Positions 1-9,341 are shown, counted from the first letter of the stretch. The stretch is 64,000 nt of DNA from Rathayibacter sp. VKM Ac-2759 (GCF_009834225.1 NZ_CP047176.1:434001-498000); one strand, 5' to 3'. The notes: a model not told the origin generated them from the letters alone. Made by a program: numbers and translations.

Positions 1-887
1 GGCTGCCGGACGGTCGTGAGCGTCGGATCGGAGGTGGTCGCGACCACGACGTCGTCGAAGCCGACGACCGAGACGTCGGCGGGCACGCGGCGGCCCGACG
101 CCTGCAGCACGCGGATCGCGCCGTTGGCCATCAGGTCGGAGGAGGCGAAGACGCCGTCGAGATCGGGGTGGCGCTGCAGGAGGCGCGCCATCGCGGCCGA
201 GCCGCTCTCGAGGGTGAACTCGCCGTGCACGATCGGGCTGTGGTCGATGCCCAGCTCGGAGAGCTCGTCCCGCCAGCCCCGGATGCGGTCGCGCGCCGGC
301 TCCATGTCGTGCGGGCCGGCGATGATGCCCAGGCGGCGCCGCCCCGCGTCGGCCAGGGCGCGCGCGGCCAGCCTGCCGCCTCCGTAGTTGTCGGAGTCGA
401 CGACGATCGCGTCGGGCGCGAGCGCGACGCGGGGGCGGCCGACCCAGGCGATCGGGACGGGGGAGTCGACGAGCGCCTGAGCGAGGTGCGTGATCTCGTG
501 CTGCAGGATGATGATCGCTCCGTCGACCGCGCGCGAGCGCAGGAACTTGGGGATGCGGTCGCCGTCGTCGTGATCGGCGGGCAGGAGGACGGGCTGGACC
601 TCGCCGGCGTAGAGCCCCTTGGCGGCGCCCTTCAGCACCGAGGTGAAGAACGTGCCGGTGAGGCTGTCGAGCTCGTTGAACGCGACGATGAGGGCGATCG
701 CTCCCGCCCGGCCGCCGCGGAGCATCCGTGCGGCGCTGTTGGCCTCGTAGCCGAGCTGCTTGGCGGCGTGCTCGACCGCGGCCGACATCCGCACGTCGAC
801 GTTCGTGCCGCCCGCGAGAACGCGCGCGGCCGTGGCGCGTGAGACGCCCGCCGCCTGGGCGACGTCCACCAGCGTGGGTCGAGACAT
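1..887 (-). CDS. LacI-family transcriptional regulator, 3' end beyond window
   Basis: Start ATG is at 887, preceded by a GAAGGA-type ribosome site, and 295 codons are visible without a stop. Residues 4-24 (PTLVDVAQAAGVSRATAARVL) form the typical LacI helix-turn-helix. After the hinge comes a periplasmic-binding-protein-like sensor domain, ending near VVGFDDVVVATTSDPTLTTV, which is the usual late segment, so only about 30-50 residues are missing. It is divergent from the sugar ABC operon that starts at 1428. The shared palindromes at 1022-1035 and 1102-1115 are its likely operators (inference). A sugar of the imported glycan is the expected inducer. Confidence 0.93.
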   Translation of the reverse strand, partial: MSRPTLVDVAQAAGVSRATAARVLAGGTNVDVRMSAAVEHAAKQLGYEANSAARMLRGGRAGAIALIVAFNELDSLTGTFFTSVLKGAAKGLYAGEVQPVLLPADHDDGDRIPKFLRSRAVDGAIIILQHEITHLAQALVDSPVPIAWVGRPRVALAPDAIVVDSDNYGGGRLAARALADAGRRRLGIIAGPHDMEPARDRIRGWRDELSELGIDHSPIVHGEFTLESGSAAMARLLQRHPDLDGVFASSDLMANGAIRVLQASGRRVPADVSVVGFDDVVVATTSDPTLTTVRQ

Positions 888-1021
888 GCTGCTTCCTTCT
901 GAACGAGGAGTGCGGGCGAGGCGCGGCGGGGCGCCGTGACCTCGATCTCCAGATTCCCACGGGGAGGACTCCCCGCGGGCCGATCGCGTCCGATTTGCGA
1001 AACTTCCCTTGAATACTAGGG

Positions 1022-1035
1022 GAGATCGATATCTC
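1022..1035. promoter_or_regulatory. Candidate LacI-type operator (GAGAT-CGAT-ATCTC)
   Basis: The 14-base GAGATCGATATCTC has perfect 5-base arms and matches the core of the sites at 1102-1115 and 15399-15410. It lies 135 bp upstream of the LacI gene start, so it could serve autoregulation or DNA looping with the downstream site. Confidence 0.55.
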
Positions 1036-1064
1036 ACGTCGCGGTAACGAGTCGCGTTCGTCGC

Positions 1065-1115
1065 TTGCATGCGGCTCTCGAGGCGGCTACGGTGGCGCCC
1101 AAGAGATCGTTCTCT
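1065..1115 (+). promoter_or_regulatory. Promoter of the sugar ABC operon with overlapping operator
   Basis: TTGCAT (1065-1070) and TACGGT (1088-1093) are separated by 17 bases, predicting transcription from about 1100. The palindrome AGAGATCGTTCTCT (1102-1115) would then sit directly on the start of transcription, the classical position for LacI-type repression. No -10/-35 assignment has been tested; it rests on spacing and the operator position. Confidence 0.5.
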
Positions 1116-1427
1116 AGGAGCCCCGGGCTCCGAGGAATTCCAGCAGATCCCCGATGAAGAGGACTTGTCGTGACACGCAGCCTGATGCCCGCAGCAGCTC
1201 CTCCGAGCGCACCGCGTCGCCCGCACGCAGCAGTCGACCTCTGATCCTCCGCGGAGTCGGCGCGAACCCGCACCGCCTCCGCCACCTCACCGGCCGGGAC
1301 CACCCGCTCCCCGCTCCGAGGCCCTCCTCGTCGATCCGTCGATCGACCCGTATTTCCATGCCCCTCATCGCTTCCCGCTCGCTGCTGAGCGGGGCCGCAC
1401 ATCCCGATACATCAAGGAGACACTGCA
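1116..1427 (+). other. Long untranslated leader before the sugar-binding-protein gene
   Basis: About 310 bases separate the predicted promoter/operator from the binding-protein start. I see no riboswitch-like fold that I can name. One short frame, GTG 1170 to stop 1244 (24 aa, proline/alanine rich), has an AGAGGA site six bases upstream, so a leader peptide is possible but weakly supported. Confidence 0.3.
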
Positions 1428-2732
1428 GTGACGCACACGAACCTCTTCCAGCGCTCGGCCTTCACGCGCCGCGGATTCATCTCGGTCGCCGGTGGCACGC
1501 TCGCCGTCGCCACCCTCGCCGCATGCTCGGGCGGCGGCGGCTCGACGAGCGACGACCCGAACGCCGAGGTCGCCTTCTGGTCGTACACCGGCATCAACGC
1601 CAAGGACAACGTCGCCGAGTACCTCGCGAAGATGCCCGACGCGAAGGTCAAGCTGACCGAGGTCGGCAGCACCGTCGAGACGGCGACCGCCCTCACCGCC
1701 GCGCTCGCCGGCGGCAAGGTCCCCGACCTCGTCATGATCCAGAACGACGACCTGCCCCAGTTCGTCGCCAACCCGGGCAACTTCCTCGACCTCCGCACGC
1801 TCGGCGGCGACGACGTCGCCGACGCGTACCTCGACTGGGCTGCGTCCGCCGCGACCGCCGAGGACGGCTCCGTCGTCGCGATCCCGACCGACGTCGGCGG
1901 GCTCGGCTTCGCCTACCGCGCCGACCTCTTCGAGCAGGCCGGACTGCCGACCGATCCCGCCGAGGTCGCCGCGATGTGGAGCGACTGGGACGCCTTCATC
2001 GCCATGGGCGAGAAGTACACGGCCGCGACCGGCAAGCCGTTCGTCGACAACATCGAGACCAGCGTCTTCTTCTCGACCGTCAACCAGGTCTCCGAGAAGT
2101 ACTACTCGCCCGACGGCGAGGTCGTCTACGACTCGAACCCGCAGGTCGAGGAGGCGTTCAAGGTCGCCGTCGACACCTACGACGCGGGCATCAGCGCCGG
2201 CATCGCCGCCTGGTCCTCCGGCTGGGCTCCCGGCCGCGCGAACGGCGCCTTCGCGGTGACCATCGCCCCGTCGTGGATCCTCTCGGGCATCAAGACCGAC
2301 GCCCCCGACACCGCGGGCAACTGGCGCGTCGCGAGCGTCCCCGGAGTCGGCGGCAACTGGGGCGGCAGCGTCATCGCGATCCCCGCCCGCGCCGCGAACC
2401 CCGAGGCCGCCTGGCAGTACATCAAGACGATGATGTCGGCCGAGGGTCAGACCGACCACTTCTCGCAGTCGGGCACCTTCCCCGCCGCGAAGGACGCCGT
2501 GAGCAGCGACACCGTCCGCGCGTACACCGACCCCTTCTTCGGCGACTCGAAGATCGGCGAGGTCATGGCCACCTCGGTCGAGCAGTTCCCCTCCTTCTAC
2601 AACGGCCCCGACACGACCGCCATCAACGGTGCGCTGCTCAACACGCTCGTCGAGCTGGAGTCGGGCAACGTCACCTCCGACAAGGCGTGGAGCACCGCGC
2701 TCGACACGGCCAAGCAGGCCATCGGCGGCTGA
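1428..2732 (+). CDS. Sugar ABC transporter substrate-binding lipoprotein
   Basis: 434 aa, GTG start with AAGGAG nine bases upstream. The N-terminus has a twin-arginine motif (TRRGFI, residues 13-18), a hydrophobic stretch and a LAAC lipobox with Cys33, so it is probably a Tat-exported lipoprotein. The mature part is a family-1 extracellular solute-binding protein (MalE/UgpB-like) with a long alpha/beta fold and many aromatic residues in the expected ligand region. It is first in an operon with two permeases and a GH3 glycosidase, which argues for an oligosaccharide ligand. The exact sugar cannot be read from the sequence. Confidence 0.93.
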   Translation: MTHTNLFQRSAFTRRGFISVAGGTLAVATLAACSGGGGSTSDDPNAEVAFWSYTGINAKDNVAEYLAKMPDAKVKLTEVGSTVETATALTAALAGGKVPDLVMIQNDDLPQFVANPGNFLDLRTLGGDDVADAYLDWAASAATAEDGSVVAIPTDVGGLGFAYRADLFEQAGLPTDPAEVAAMWSDWDAFIAMGEKYTAATGKPFVDNIETSVFFSTVNQVSEKYYSPDGEVVYDSNPQVEEAFKVAVDTYDAGISAGIAAWSSGWAPGRANGAFAVTIAPSWILSGIKTDAPDTAGNWRVASVPGVGGNWGGSVIAIPARAANPEAAWQYIKTMMSAEGQTDHFSQSGTFPAAKDAVSSDTVRAYTDPFFGDSKIGEVMATSVEQFPSFYNGPDTTAINGALLNTLVELESGNVTSDKAWSTALDTAKQAIGG

Positions 2733-2800
2733 TCGCCCCACCCACCCGAGTGGCCCGGCGCGACCAGCGCCGGGCCACCTCTTCGACGGAGGTTCCCCAC

Positions 2801-3772
2801 GTGTCAACGGCGACAGCCACAGTCCGACCCGGGCAGCGCAAGCAGCCCAAGGCGCCGATCCAGAAGGCGATGCGGATCCGCAACTCGCTCTCGGAGCAGA
2901 TCGCGCCCTACGCGTACATCGCGCCCTTCTTCCTCATCTTCATCGTCTTCGGGCTCTTCCCGCTCCTCTTCACGTTCTACGTGTCGCTGTTCGACTGGAA
3001 CCCGATCGGCGAGCAGACGTTCGTCGGCTTCAAGAACTTCGAGATGCTCTTCCAGGACGGCCGCTTCTGGAACGCCCTGCTGAACACCTTCGGCATCTTC
3101 CTCATCTCGACGATCCCGCAGCTGCTCTTCGCGCTGTTCCTGGCGCACCTGCTGAATCACGCGCGACTGCGCTGGGCGAACTTCTTCCGCATGGCGCTGC
3201 TGGTGCCCTACATCACCTCCGTCGCCGCGACCGCGATCGTCTTCGCGCAGATCTTCGACAAGAACTTCGGGCTCATCAACTGGGTCCTGAGTCTGTTCGG
3301 GCTGCCGTCGGTCAACTTCCTCGCGACGAACTACGGCTCGTGGATCCTGATCTCGGCGATGGTCTTCTGGCGGTGGTTCGGCTACAACACGCTGCTCTAC
3401 CTGGCCGGCCTGCAGTCGCTGCCGCGCGAGATGTTCGAGGCGGCCTCGGTCGACGGAGCGTCGAGCTGGCAGCAGTTCCGGCACCTCACGATCCCGGCGC
3501 TGCGCCCGATCATCGTCTTCACGGTGATCATGTCGACGATCGGCGGTCTGCAGATCTTCACGGAGCCGTTGCTCGCCTCCCCCGAATCGGGGCTCACCTG
3601 CGGGGCCGGGCGGCAGTGCCAGACCCTCGCGCTGTTCCTCTACGAGCAGGGCTTCAGCCAGTTCAAGTTCGGCTACGGCTCCGCGATCGGCGTGGTGCTC
3701 TTCGTGATCGTCGTCGTCGTCTCGCTGATCAACTTCTACCTCTCCACCCGTACCCGGAAGGCGGCCGTCTGA
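2801..3772 (+). CDS. Sugar ABC transporter permease (MalF type)
   Basis: 323 aa, GTG start after GGAGG. Six hydrophobic segments are visible after a basic cytoplasmic N-terminus. The EAA loop (around residues 211-230, MFEAASVDGASSWQQF followed by IPALRP) is the coupling motif that binds the ATPase. It follows the binding protein by 68 bases and its stop TGA overlaps the next ATG by one base, so the two permeases are translationally coupled. Carbohydrate-uptake transporter-1 family. Confidence 0.95.
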   Translation: MSTATATVRPGQRKQPKAPIQKAMRIRNSLSEQIAPYAYIAPFFLIFIVFGLFPLLFTFYVSLFDWNPIGEQTFVGFKNFEMLFQDGRFWNALLNTFGIFLISTIPQLLFALFLAHLLNHARLRWANFFRMALLVPYITSVAATAIVFAQIFDKNFGLINWVLSLFGLPSVNFLATNYGSWILISAMVFWRWFGYNTLLYLAGLQSLPREMFEAASVDGASSWQQFRHLTIPALRPIIVFTVIMSTIGGLQIFTEPLLASPESGLTCGAGRQCQTLALFLYEQGFSQFKFGYGSAIGVVLFVIVVVVSLINFYLSTRTRKAAV

Positions 3773-4674
3773 TGTCCGATGTGATCGATCAGGCCGTTCC
3801 GCAGGCCCTCGCCCCGACGGTGTCCTCCGCGAAGCCGCCCCGGCGCCGCGGCAAGGGCGGCGGAGTCGGCTGGCCGTCGTACGTGTTCCTCGGCCTCGCC
3901 GTGGTCGTCTCGGTGTTCCCGCTCTACTACATGTTCGTCGTCGCGTCCGTGGGAGCCACGGCCGTCACGTCGATCCCGCCGCGCCTGTACCCGGGCACGA
4001 ACTTCATGGCCGTCGCCGAGAAGGTCTTCGACACGGTGCCGTTCATCGCCTCGCTCGTGAACAGCGCGTTCGTGTCGCTCACGGTCGCCGTCCTCTCGGC
4101 GATCCTCTGCGCGATGGCGGGCTTCGCGTTCGCCAAGCTGCAGTTCCCCGGGCGCAACGTCCTGTTCCTCATCGTCCTGCTGACGATGACGGTGCCCGCG
4201 CAGCTCAGCGTGATCCCGCAGTACCTGATCGTGTCGTGGCTCGGCTGGGTCGACACGCTGCAGGCGATCATCGTGCCCGGGCTCGCGAGCGCCTTCGGCA
4301 TCTTCTGGATGCGCCAGCACATGTCGACGACGGTCAGCGACGAGCTGATCCAGGCCGCGCGCATCGATGGTGCGAACTCGTGGCAGCTGTTCTGGCGGAT
4401 CGCGTTCCCGGTCGTCCGGCCGGCCGCGTTCGTGCTGGGGCTGATCACCTTCACGGCGGTCTGGAACGACTTCATGTGGCCGTTCATCGTGCTGAAGTCG
4501 CCGGAGCTCTTCACCGTGCAGATCGCGCTCAAGCAGCTCCAGGCCAACCGCTCGATCGACGTCGCGCTGGCGATGGGCGGATCGTTCATGGCCACGCTGC
4601 CGCTGCTGATCGCCTTCTTCTTCGTCGGCCGCCGCATGGTGTCGGGGATCATGGACGGGGCGTTCAAGGGCTGA
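3772..4674 (+). CDS. Sugar ABC transporter permease (MalG type)
   Basis: 300 aa, six predicted membrane helices, with the EAA motif near residues 190-210 (ELIQAARIDGANSWQLFWRI). It pairs with the preceding permease to make the heterodimeric channel. The stop overlaps the start of the GH3 gene (TGATG), so the glycosidase is part of the same message. No ATP-binding subunit is encoded in the operon. As in many Gram-positive sugar importers, a shared MsiK/MsmX-type ATPase encoded elsewhere would be needed (inference). Confidence 0.95.
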   Translation: MSDVIDQAVPQALAPTVSSAKPPRRRGKGGGVGWPSYVFLGLAVVVSVFPLYYMFVVASVGATAVTSIPPRLYPGTNFMAVAEKVFDTVPFIASLVNSAFVSLTVAVLSAILCAMAGFAFAKLQFPGRNVLFLIVLLTMTVPAQLSVIPQYLIVSWLGWVDTLQAIIVPGLASAFGIFWMRQHMSTTVSDELIQAARIDGANSWQLFWRIAFPVVRPAAFVLGLITFTAVWNDFMWPFIVLKSPELFTVQIALKQLQANRSIDVALAMGGSFMATLPLLIAFFFVGRRMVSGIMDGAFKG

Positions 4675-7004
4675 TGCTGCACAACGCCGTCACCACGCCG
4701 CCCGGGAGCAGCCCGCCGGGGCTGGGGTGGCGGGACAGCACTCTGCCTCCGGCCGAGCGCGCCCGCCTGCTGACCCTCGAGCTGACGCTCGAGGAGAAGG
4801 CCGCCCAGCTCGGCTCGATCTGGCTCACCGACTCCGCCGACGACTTCGCCCCGAAGCTCGAGGGCGGGCCGGAGGTGGCCGCCGACCCGTTCGACGGCGG
4901 CCTCGGCCAGCTCACCCGGGTCTTCGGCACCGAGCCGGTCACGGTCGCGGAGGGGGTCCGCCGCCTCCGCGAGCTGCAGGAGCGGGTCGTCCGCTCCCAG
5001 CGGCTCGGGATCCCCGCGATCGCGCACGAGGAGTGCCTCACCGGCCTCGCGGCGTACGGCGCCACCGCGTTCCCGACTCCGCTGGCCTGGGCCGCGACGT
5101 TCGACGAGGACCTCGTCGGCGAGATGGCGGAGGCGATCGGCTCGGACATGCGCGCCCTCGGCATCCACCAGGGGCTCGCGCCGGTCGTCGACGTGGTGAA
5201 GGACTACCGCTGGGGCCGCGTCGAGGAGACGCTCGGCGAGGACCCGTACCTGGTGTCGCAGCTCGGCGCGGCCTACGTGGCCGGGCTCGAGGGCGCCGGG
5301 ATCATCTCGACGCTCAAGCACTTCGCCGGCTACGCCGCCTCCCGCGGCGCCCGCAACCACGCTCCGGTGAGCATGGGGGCGCGCGAGTTCGCCGACACGG
5401 TGCTGCCTCCGTTCGAGGCGGCGCTGCGGCACGGGGGCGCACGCAGCGTCATGACGTCGTACACGGATGTCGACGGGGTGCCGAGCAGCTCGAACCGCCA
5501 CCTGCTGACGGGCATCCTGCGCGAGCAGTGGGGTTTCGAGGGCACCGTGGTCGCCGACTACTGGGCCGTGCCGTTCCTGCACGCGATGCACCACGTCGCA
5601 TCCGACACGGCCGACGCGGGGCGCCTCGCGCTGCGGGCGGGCCTCGACGTCGAGCTGCCGACGACGGCCGCGTACGGGCAGCTGCCGCGACTCGTCCGCG
5701 AGGGGGTCGTCGACGAGCGCGACCTCGACCGCTCCGTCGAGCGCCACCTCCGCCACAAGTTCGAGGCCGGGCTCCTCGACGGTGCGCCGCTCGTGCCCCC
5801 GGGCGCCGAGAGCGTCGACCTCGACAGCCCGCGCAACCGGGCGATCTCGGCGCGGCTGGCCGAGGAGTCGGTGGTGCTGCTGCGCGACGACGACGCCCTC
5901 GCGCTGCTCGCCTCCGGGACCGTCGCGGTCGTCGGGCCCGCGGCGGATCAGTTCCGGAGCCTCATCGGCTGCTACGCGTTCCCCAACCACGTGCTCTCCA
6001 AGCACCCCGGACACGATCTCGGGATCGAGATCCCGACCCTGCTCACGGCGCTCCGCCAGGAACTCGGCGAGGAGCGGGTGCGCTTCGCGGTCGGCGGCGC
6101 GATCACCTCCGACGACGCCTCGGCTCTGCCCGAGGCCCTCTCGGCGGTGCGCGGGAGCGATGTCGCCGTGGTCGTGGTGGGCGACATCGCCGGGCTCTTC
6201 GGCGACGGCACCTCGGGCGAGGGCTGCGACGCGGCCGACCTCCGGCTGCCGGGCTCGCAGGAGGCCCTCGTCGAGGCCGTGCTCGAGACGGGAGTGCCGA
6301 CGATCCTGGTCGTGCTGTCGGGCCGGCCCTACGCCCTGGGCGCGTTCGACGCGGCGCGCGGCGTCGTGCAGGCGTTCTTCCCCGGAGCCGACGGAGCCGC
6401 GGCGGTCGCCGGCGTGCTCTCGGGCCGCGTCGCGCCGACGGGGCGGCTGCCGGTGCAGATCCCGCGCCACCCGTCCGCGTCCACGACCTACCTGCAGCCG
6501 TCGCTCGGGCGCTCGAACCCCGGCATCTCGGCGCTCGACACCACTCCTCTGCACCCGTTCGGCTTCGGGCTGACCCGCGGCGACATCGTCTACGAGTCGC
6601 TCGACGCGCCCGCGACGCTCAGCACCGAGGGGTCGCTCGACGCCGTGGTGACGATCCGCAACGACGCGGAGGCGAGCGTCGAGATCGTGCAGCTGTACAT
6701 GACGTTCCCGTCGGCGCCGATCGTGCGCCCCGCCGCCCAGCTGCTGGGATACGCGCGCGTGAGAGTCGGCGCGGGCGAGCGGCTGAGCGTGCACTTCCAC
6801 GTCGACGCCGCGCGACTGGCGGCGACGGGGGAGGACGGCGCGCTCGCCGTCGAGCCGGGACCGCTGCGGCTCGTCGCCGGAGCGTCGGCCGCCGACGCCG
6901 CGGCCACCGCCGACGTGCGCATCGTCGGCGATCGGCGTCCGCTCGCGGAACGCGCGCTGCGCACTCCGTGGTCGGTCGTCTCCGAGGGGACCGGGGACGA
7001 CTGA
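4674..7004 (+). CDS. Glycoside hydrolase family 3 (beta-glycosidase)
   Basis: 776 aa. The N-terminal barrel contains KHF at 215-217 and the GTVVADYWA motif, in which Asp295 is the expected nucleophile. The second alpha/beta sandwich has the GEG...LRLPGSQ signature, and the C-terminus is a fibronectin-III-like domain, giving the standard GH3 architecture and length. There is no signal peptide, so it should act in the cytoplasm on sugars brought in by the importer with which it is co-transcribed. GH3 covers beta-glucosidase, beta-xylosidase and alpha-L-arabinofuranosidase activities. The neighbouring arabinose/galactose enzymes favour a plant hemicellulose or pectin-side-chain substrate, but specificity is open. 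Confidence 0.92.
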   Translation: MLHNAVTTPPGSSPPGLGWRDSTLPPAERARLLTLELTLEEKAAQLGSIWLTDSADDFAPKLEGGPEVAADPFDGGLGQLTRVFGTEPVTVAEGVRRLRELQERVVRSQRLGIPAIAHEECLTGLAAYGATAFPTPLAWAATFDEDLVGEMAEAIGSDMRALGIHQGLAPVVDVVKDYRWGRVEETLGEDPYLVSQLGAAYVAGLEGAGIISTLKHFAGYAASRGARNHAPVSMGAREFADTVLPPFEAALRHGGARSVMTSYTDVDGVPSSSNRHLLTGILREQWGFEGTVVADYWAVPFLHAMHHVASDTADAGRLALRAGLDVELPTTAAYGQLPRLVREGVVDERDLDRSVERHLRHKFEAGLLDGAPLVPPGAESVDLDSPRNRAISARLAEESVVLLRDDDALALLASGTVAVVGPAADQFRSLIGCYAFPNHVLSKHPGHDLGIEIPTLLTALRQELGEERVRFAVGGAITSDDASALPEALSAVRGSDVAVVVVGDIAGLFGDGTSGEGCDAADLRLPGSQEALVEAVLETGVPTILVVLSGRPYALGAFDAARGVVQAFFPGADGAAAVAGVLSGRVAPTGRLPVQIPRHPSASTTYLQPSLGRSNPGISALDTTPLHPFGFGLTRGDIVYESLDAPATLSTEGSLDAVVTIRNDAEASVEIVQLYMTFPSAPIVRPAAQLLGYARVRVGAGERLSVHFHVDAARLAATGEDGALAVEPGPLRLVAGASAADAAATADVRIVGDRRPLAERALRTPWSVVSEGTGDD

Positions 7005-7029
7005 CGCGGCGCCCTCGGGGGAGGGGCTC

Positions 7030-7061
7030 GGGGGCGCGGCGCCGTGCGGTGCCGCGCCCCC
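7030..7061 (+). terminator. Hairpin terminator of the ABC/GH3 operon
   Basis: GGGGGCGCGGC and GCCGCGCCCCC form an 11-bp perfect stem around a 10-base loop, 26 bases after the GH3 stop codon. There is no T-run, as is common in GC-rich actinobacteria. Confidence 0.65.
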
Positions 7062-7166
7062 GGTAGCGCCGTCCGGGCGGATCGCAAGGGCCCTGTGCGG
7101 CTCGGCGCGCTCACCTAGCGTGAGAAGCACCTCGCCCCGGCGAGGACCATCCTTCGAAGGAGAGAC

Positions 7167-7988
7167 ATGCCCGCACTGACCGATACCTTCACCCTGTCCA
7201 ACGGCGTCGAGATCCCGAGGATCGGCTTCGGCACCTGGCAGATCGAGGACGGACCCGACGCCTACGACGCGGTCACCACGGCCCTCGCGACCGGCTACCG
7301 CCACCTCGACACCGCCCGCGGCTACGGCAACGAGGCCAGCGTCGCCCGCGCGCTCCGCGACAGCGGCGTGCCCCGCGACGAGGTCTTCATCACGACCAAG
7401 CTGCCCGCCGAGGTCAAGGACTACGAGGGCGCGAAGGCCAGCTTCGAGACGACGATGGCCGCACTCGAGCTCGACTACGTCGACCTCTACCTCATCCACG
7501 CGCCGTGGCCGTGGTCGGACATGGGATCGGACCACCGCGACGGCAACATCGCGGCGTGGAAGGCGATGGAGGAGATCTACGAGGCGGGCCGCTCGCGCGC
7601 GATCGGCGTCTCGAACTTCGCCGTCGCCGACCTCGAGTCGCTGACCGCCGCGACCGATGTCGTGCCGCACGCGAACCAGATCCGCTGGTTCGTCGGCAAC
7701 ACCCAGGACGAGACGACGGCGTACTGCCGCGAGCGCGGCATCCTCGTCGAGGGCTACTCGCCGCTCGCGACCGGCGGGCTCCTCGAGAACTCCGACATCG
7801 CCGGGATCGCCGCCGGCTACGGCAAGTCCGTCGCGCAGCTGTGCATCCGCTACCTGCTCGAGAAGGACGTGCTGCCGCTGCCGAAGTCGACGACGCCCTC
7901 GCGCATCGCCGAGAACGCCGACGTCGACTTCACCATCTCACCCGACGACCTCGCGGTCCTCGACGCCCTGGTCGACACGGAGTCCTGA
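7167..7988 (+). CDS. Aldo/keto reductase
   Basis: 273 aa, start preceded by AAGGAG. The NADPH-dependent aldo/keto reductase tetrad is complete: Asp48 and Tyr53 (HLDTARGYGNE), Lys78 (ITTKLP) and His111 (YLIHAPWP). GVSNF and the C-terminal PKSTTPSRIAEN cofactor-binding segment are present. It resembles the 2,5-diketo-D-gluconate reductase group, but substrate prediction in this family is unreliable. It is separated from the GH3 operon by a terminator and is convergent with the GH27 operon, so a link to sugar metabolism is only positional. Confidence 0.93.
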   Translation: MPALTDTFTLSNGVEIPRIGFGTWQIEDGPDAYDAVTTALATGYRHLDTARGYGNEASVARALRDSGVPRDEVFITTKLPAEVKDYEGAKASFETTMAALELDYVDLYLIHAPWPWSDMGSDHRDGNIAAWKAMEEIYEAGRSRAIGVSNFAVADLESLTAATDVVPHANQIRWFVGNTQDETTAYCRERGILVEGYSPLATGGLLENSDIAGIAAGYGKSVAQLCIRYLLEKDVLPLPKSTTPSRIAENADVDFTISPDDLAVLDALVDTES

Positions 7989-8006
7989 GTCGGAGCTGCT
8001 CCACTC

Positions 8007-8051
8007 CGCAGAAGTTGTCGTACTCGGTGCTCGAGTACGACAACTTCTGCG
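8007..8051. terminator. 20-bp perfect hairpin between convergent genes (repeat family copy 1)
   Basis: CGCAGAAGTTGTCGTACTCG (8007-8026) and its exact complement (8032-8051) flank a 5-base loop. It lies between the aldo/keto reductase stop and the GH27 stop, so it can end transcription from both sides. The core AGTTGTCGYACTCG recurs in the hairpin at 24459-24508, which suggests a mobile or conserved terminator family. Confidence 0.75.
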
Positions 8052-8078
8052 TTGTGGGCGAGCGGAAGTGGTGAGGGA

Positions 8079-9341
8079 TCAGGAGTCGAAGCGCAGGAGG
8101 CGCACGCCGTGGGGCTCCACCTCGAGGGGCACGGCGCCGTCGACGACGTCGAGGGGTGCGCCGCTCCAGACGTCGACCGGGGTGCCGGTCACGCCGAGGT
8201 CGGCGAGGTGCGCCCTCAGCGAGGTCCGGGCCGCGCCCAGCCAGAACACGGCGCGCCACTGCGTCGCGCCGCGGGACGCCGCCCAGACGACGAGATCGCC
8301 GTCACGCACGATCTCGCGGCTGGAGTCGCTGCCGAGCAGGGCGAGCACGTCGTCGTTCGTGAGCAGCGCGAGGGTGTCGTCCGGAGTGTCGGGCAGGTGA
8401 CCGCCGAACATCAGTGGTGAGCGCATCAGGCACCAGAGCGTCATCAGCGTGCGCTGCTCGGCCGCGGTGAAGCGCGACAGCCGGTCCTCGCCGACGTGCG
8501 CGCGGATCCCGATGCGGCCGAGCGGCAGCATGTCGGCGTCGGCCCAGGCGCCGAGGCGCTGGTGCGGCGCCCAGCGCGCGGCCCGCTGGAACTGCTCGAG
8601 CAGCGCCGACCAGTCGTCCCAGAAGTCGTCCGAGATCCGCCAGAGCTGGGCGTTCGCGCGCAGCACCTCGAGGTTCTCGAGGGAGAGCTGCTTGCCGGGC
8701 GAGAGGCTCAGCGTCATCGGCCGCCCGGAGGCGTCGATCGCGCGCGAGATCGCGGCGATCTCGTCGGCCTGGATCGGCGGGTAGAGCACGTCGTCGAGCT
8801 TGATGAAGTCGACGCCCCAGGCGGCCAGCTGCGCCAGCACGGAGTCGTAGTACTCCTGCGCTCCCGGGGCGCTCATGTCGACGCCGTAGTTGTCGGGGTT
8901 CCAGGGGCAGACGTTCCCGCGGTCGGCGATGTCGGCGCAGGTCGCGTCGGAGCCGAGGATCGGGAGGCGCTCTTCGACCGCTCGCCGCGGCACGCCCCGC
9001 ATCAGGTGCACCCCGAAGCGCAGGCCCAGCGCGTGCACGCGGGCGGCGAGCGCGGTGAAGCCGCCCTCGGCGGCCGACGGGAACCGGCCGACGGCGGGCT
9101 GCGGGCGGCCCCACGCGTCGAGCACCGGCTCCGACACCTCCTGGTAGTCGCTCATGCCGGGGTTCGGCTCGTACCACTGGATGTCGACGACGACCGTGTC
9201 CCAGCCGTGCGGCAGCAGGTGCTCGGCCAGGTACTCGGCGTTCGCGAGCACCTCGGCCTCGGTGACGGAGGCGCCGAAGCAGTCCCAGCTGTTCCAGCCC
9301 ATCGGCGGGCGGAGCGCGGTGCGCACGCGGTCGGCCCTCAT
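8079..9341 (-). CDS. Glycoside hydrolase family 27 (alpha-galactosidase-like)
   Basis: 420 aa. The family hallmark MGWNSWDCFG opens the barrel. DFIKLDDV carries the predicted nucleophile (about Asp183), and a later SDDFWDDW segment carries the acid/base candidate. The ATG at 9341 overlaps the stop of the upstream GH51 gene (ATGA), which fixes the start. There is no signal peptide. GH27 includes alpha-galactosidases and beta-L-arabinopyranosidases. The KLDDV variant and the arabinose-centred operon leave the second activity open. It is the last gene of the GH36-GH51-GH51-GH27 operon. Confidence 0.88.
   Translation of the reverse strand: MRADRVRTALRPPMGWNSWDCFGASVTEAEVLANAEYLAEHLLPHGWDTVVVDIQWYEPNPGMSDYQEVSEPVLDAWGRPQPAVGRFPSAAEGGFTALAARVHALGLRFGVHLMRGVPRRAVEERLPILGSDATCADIADRGNVCPWNPDNYGVDMSAPGAQEYYDSVLAQLAAWGVDFIKLDDVLYPPIQADEIAAISRAIDASGRPMTLSLSPGKQLSLENLEVLRANAQLWRISDDFWDDWSALLEQFQRAARWAPHQRLGAWADADMLPLGRIGIRAHVGEDRLSRFTAAEQRTLMTLWCLMRSPLMFGGHLPDTPDDTLALLTNDDVLALLGSDSSREIVRDGDLVVWAASRGATQWRAVFWLGAARTSLRAHLADLGVTGTPVDVWSGAPLDVVDGAVPLEVEPHGVRLLRFDS

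Noticed and set aside
1154..3772. An 872-codon open frame running through the binding-protein gene into permease 1
   Set aside because: It is Arg/Pro-rich antisense-quality sequence in the binding-protein region. Only its last 323 codons, from GTG 2801 with a good ribosome site, are the real permease.
3927..7670. A 1247-codon minus-strand open frame across permease 2, GH3 and the aldo/keto reductase
   Set aside because: It is caused by high GC content. It overlaps three well-supported plus-strand genes and has repetitive Arg/Gly/Asp composition without any domain.
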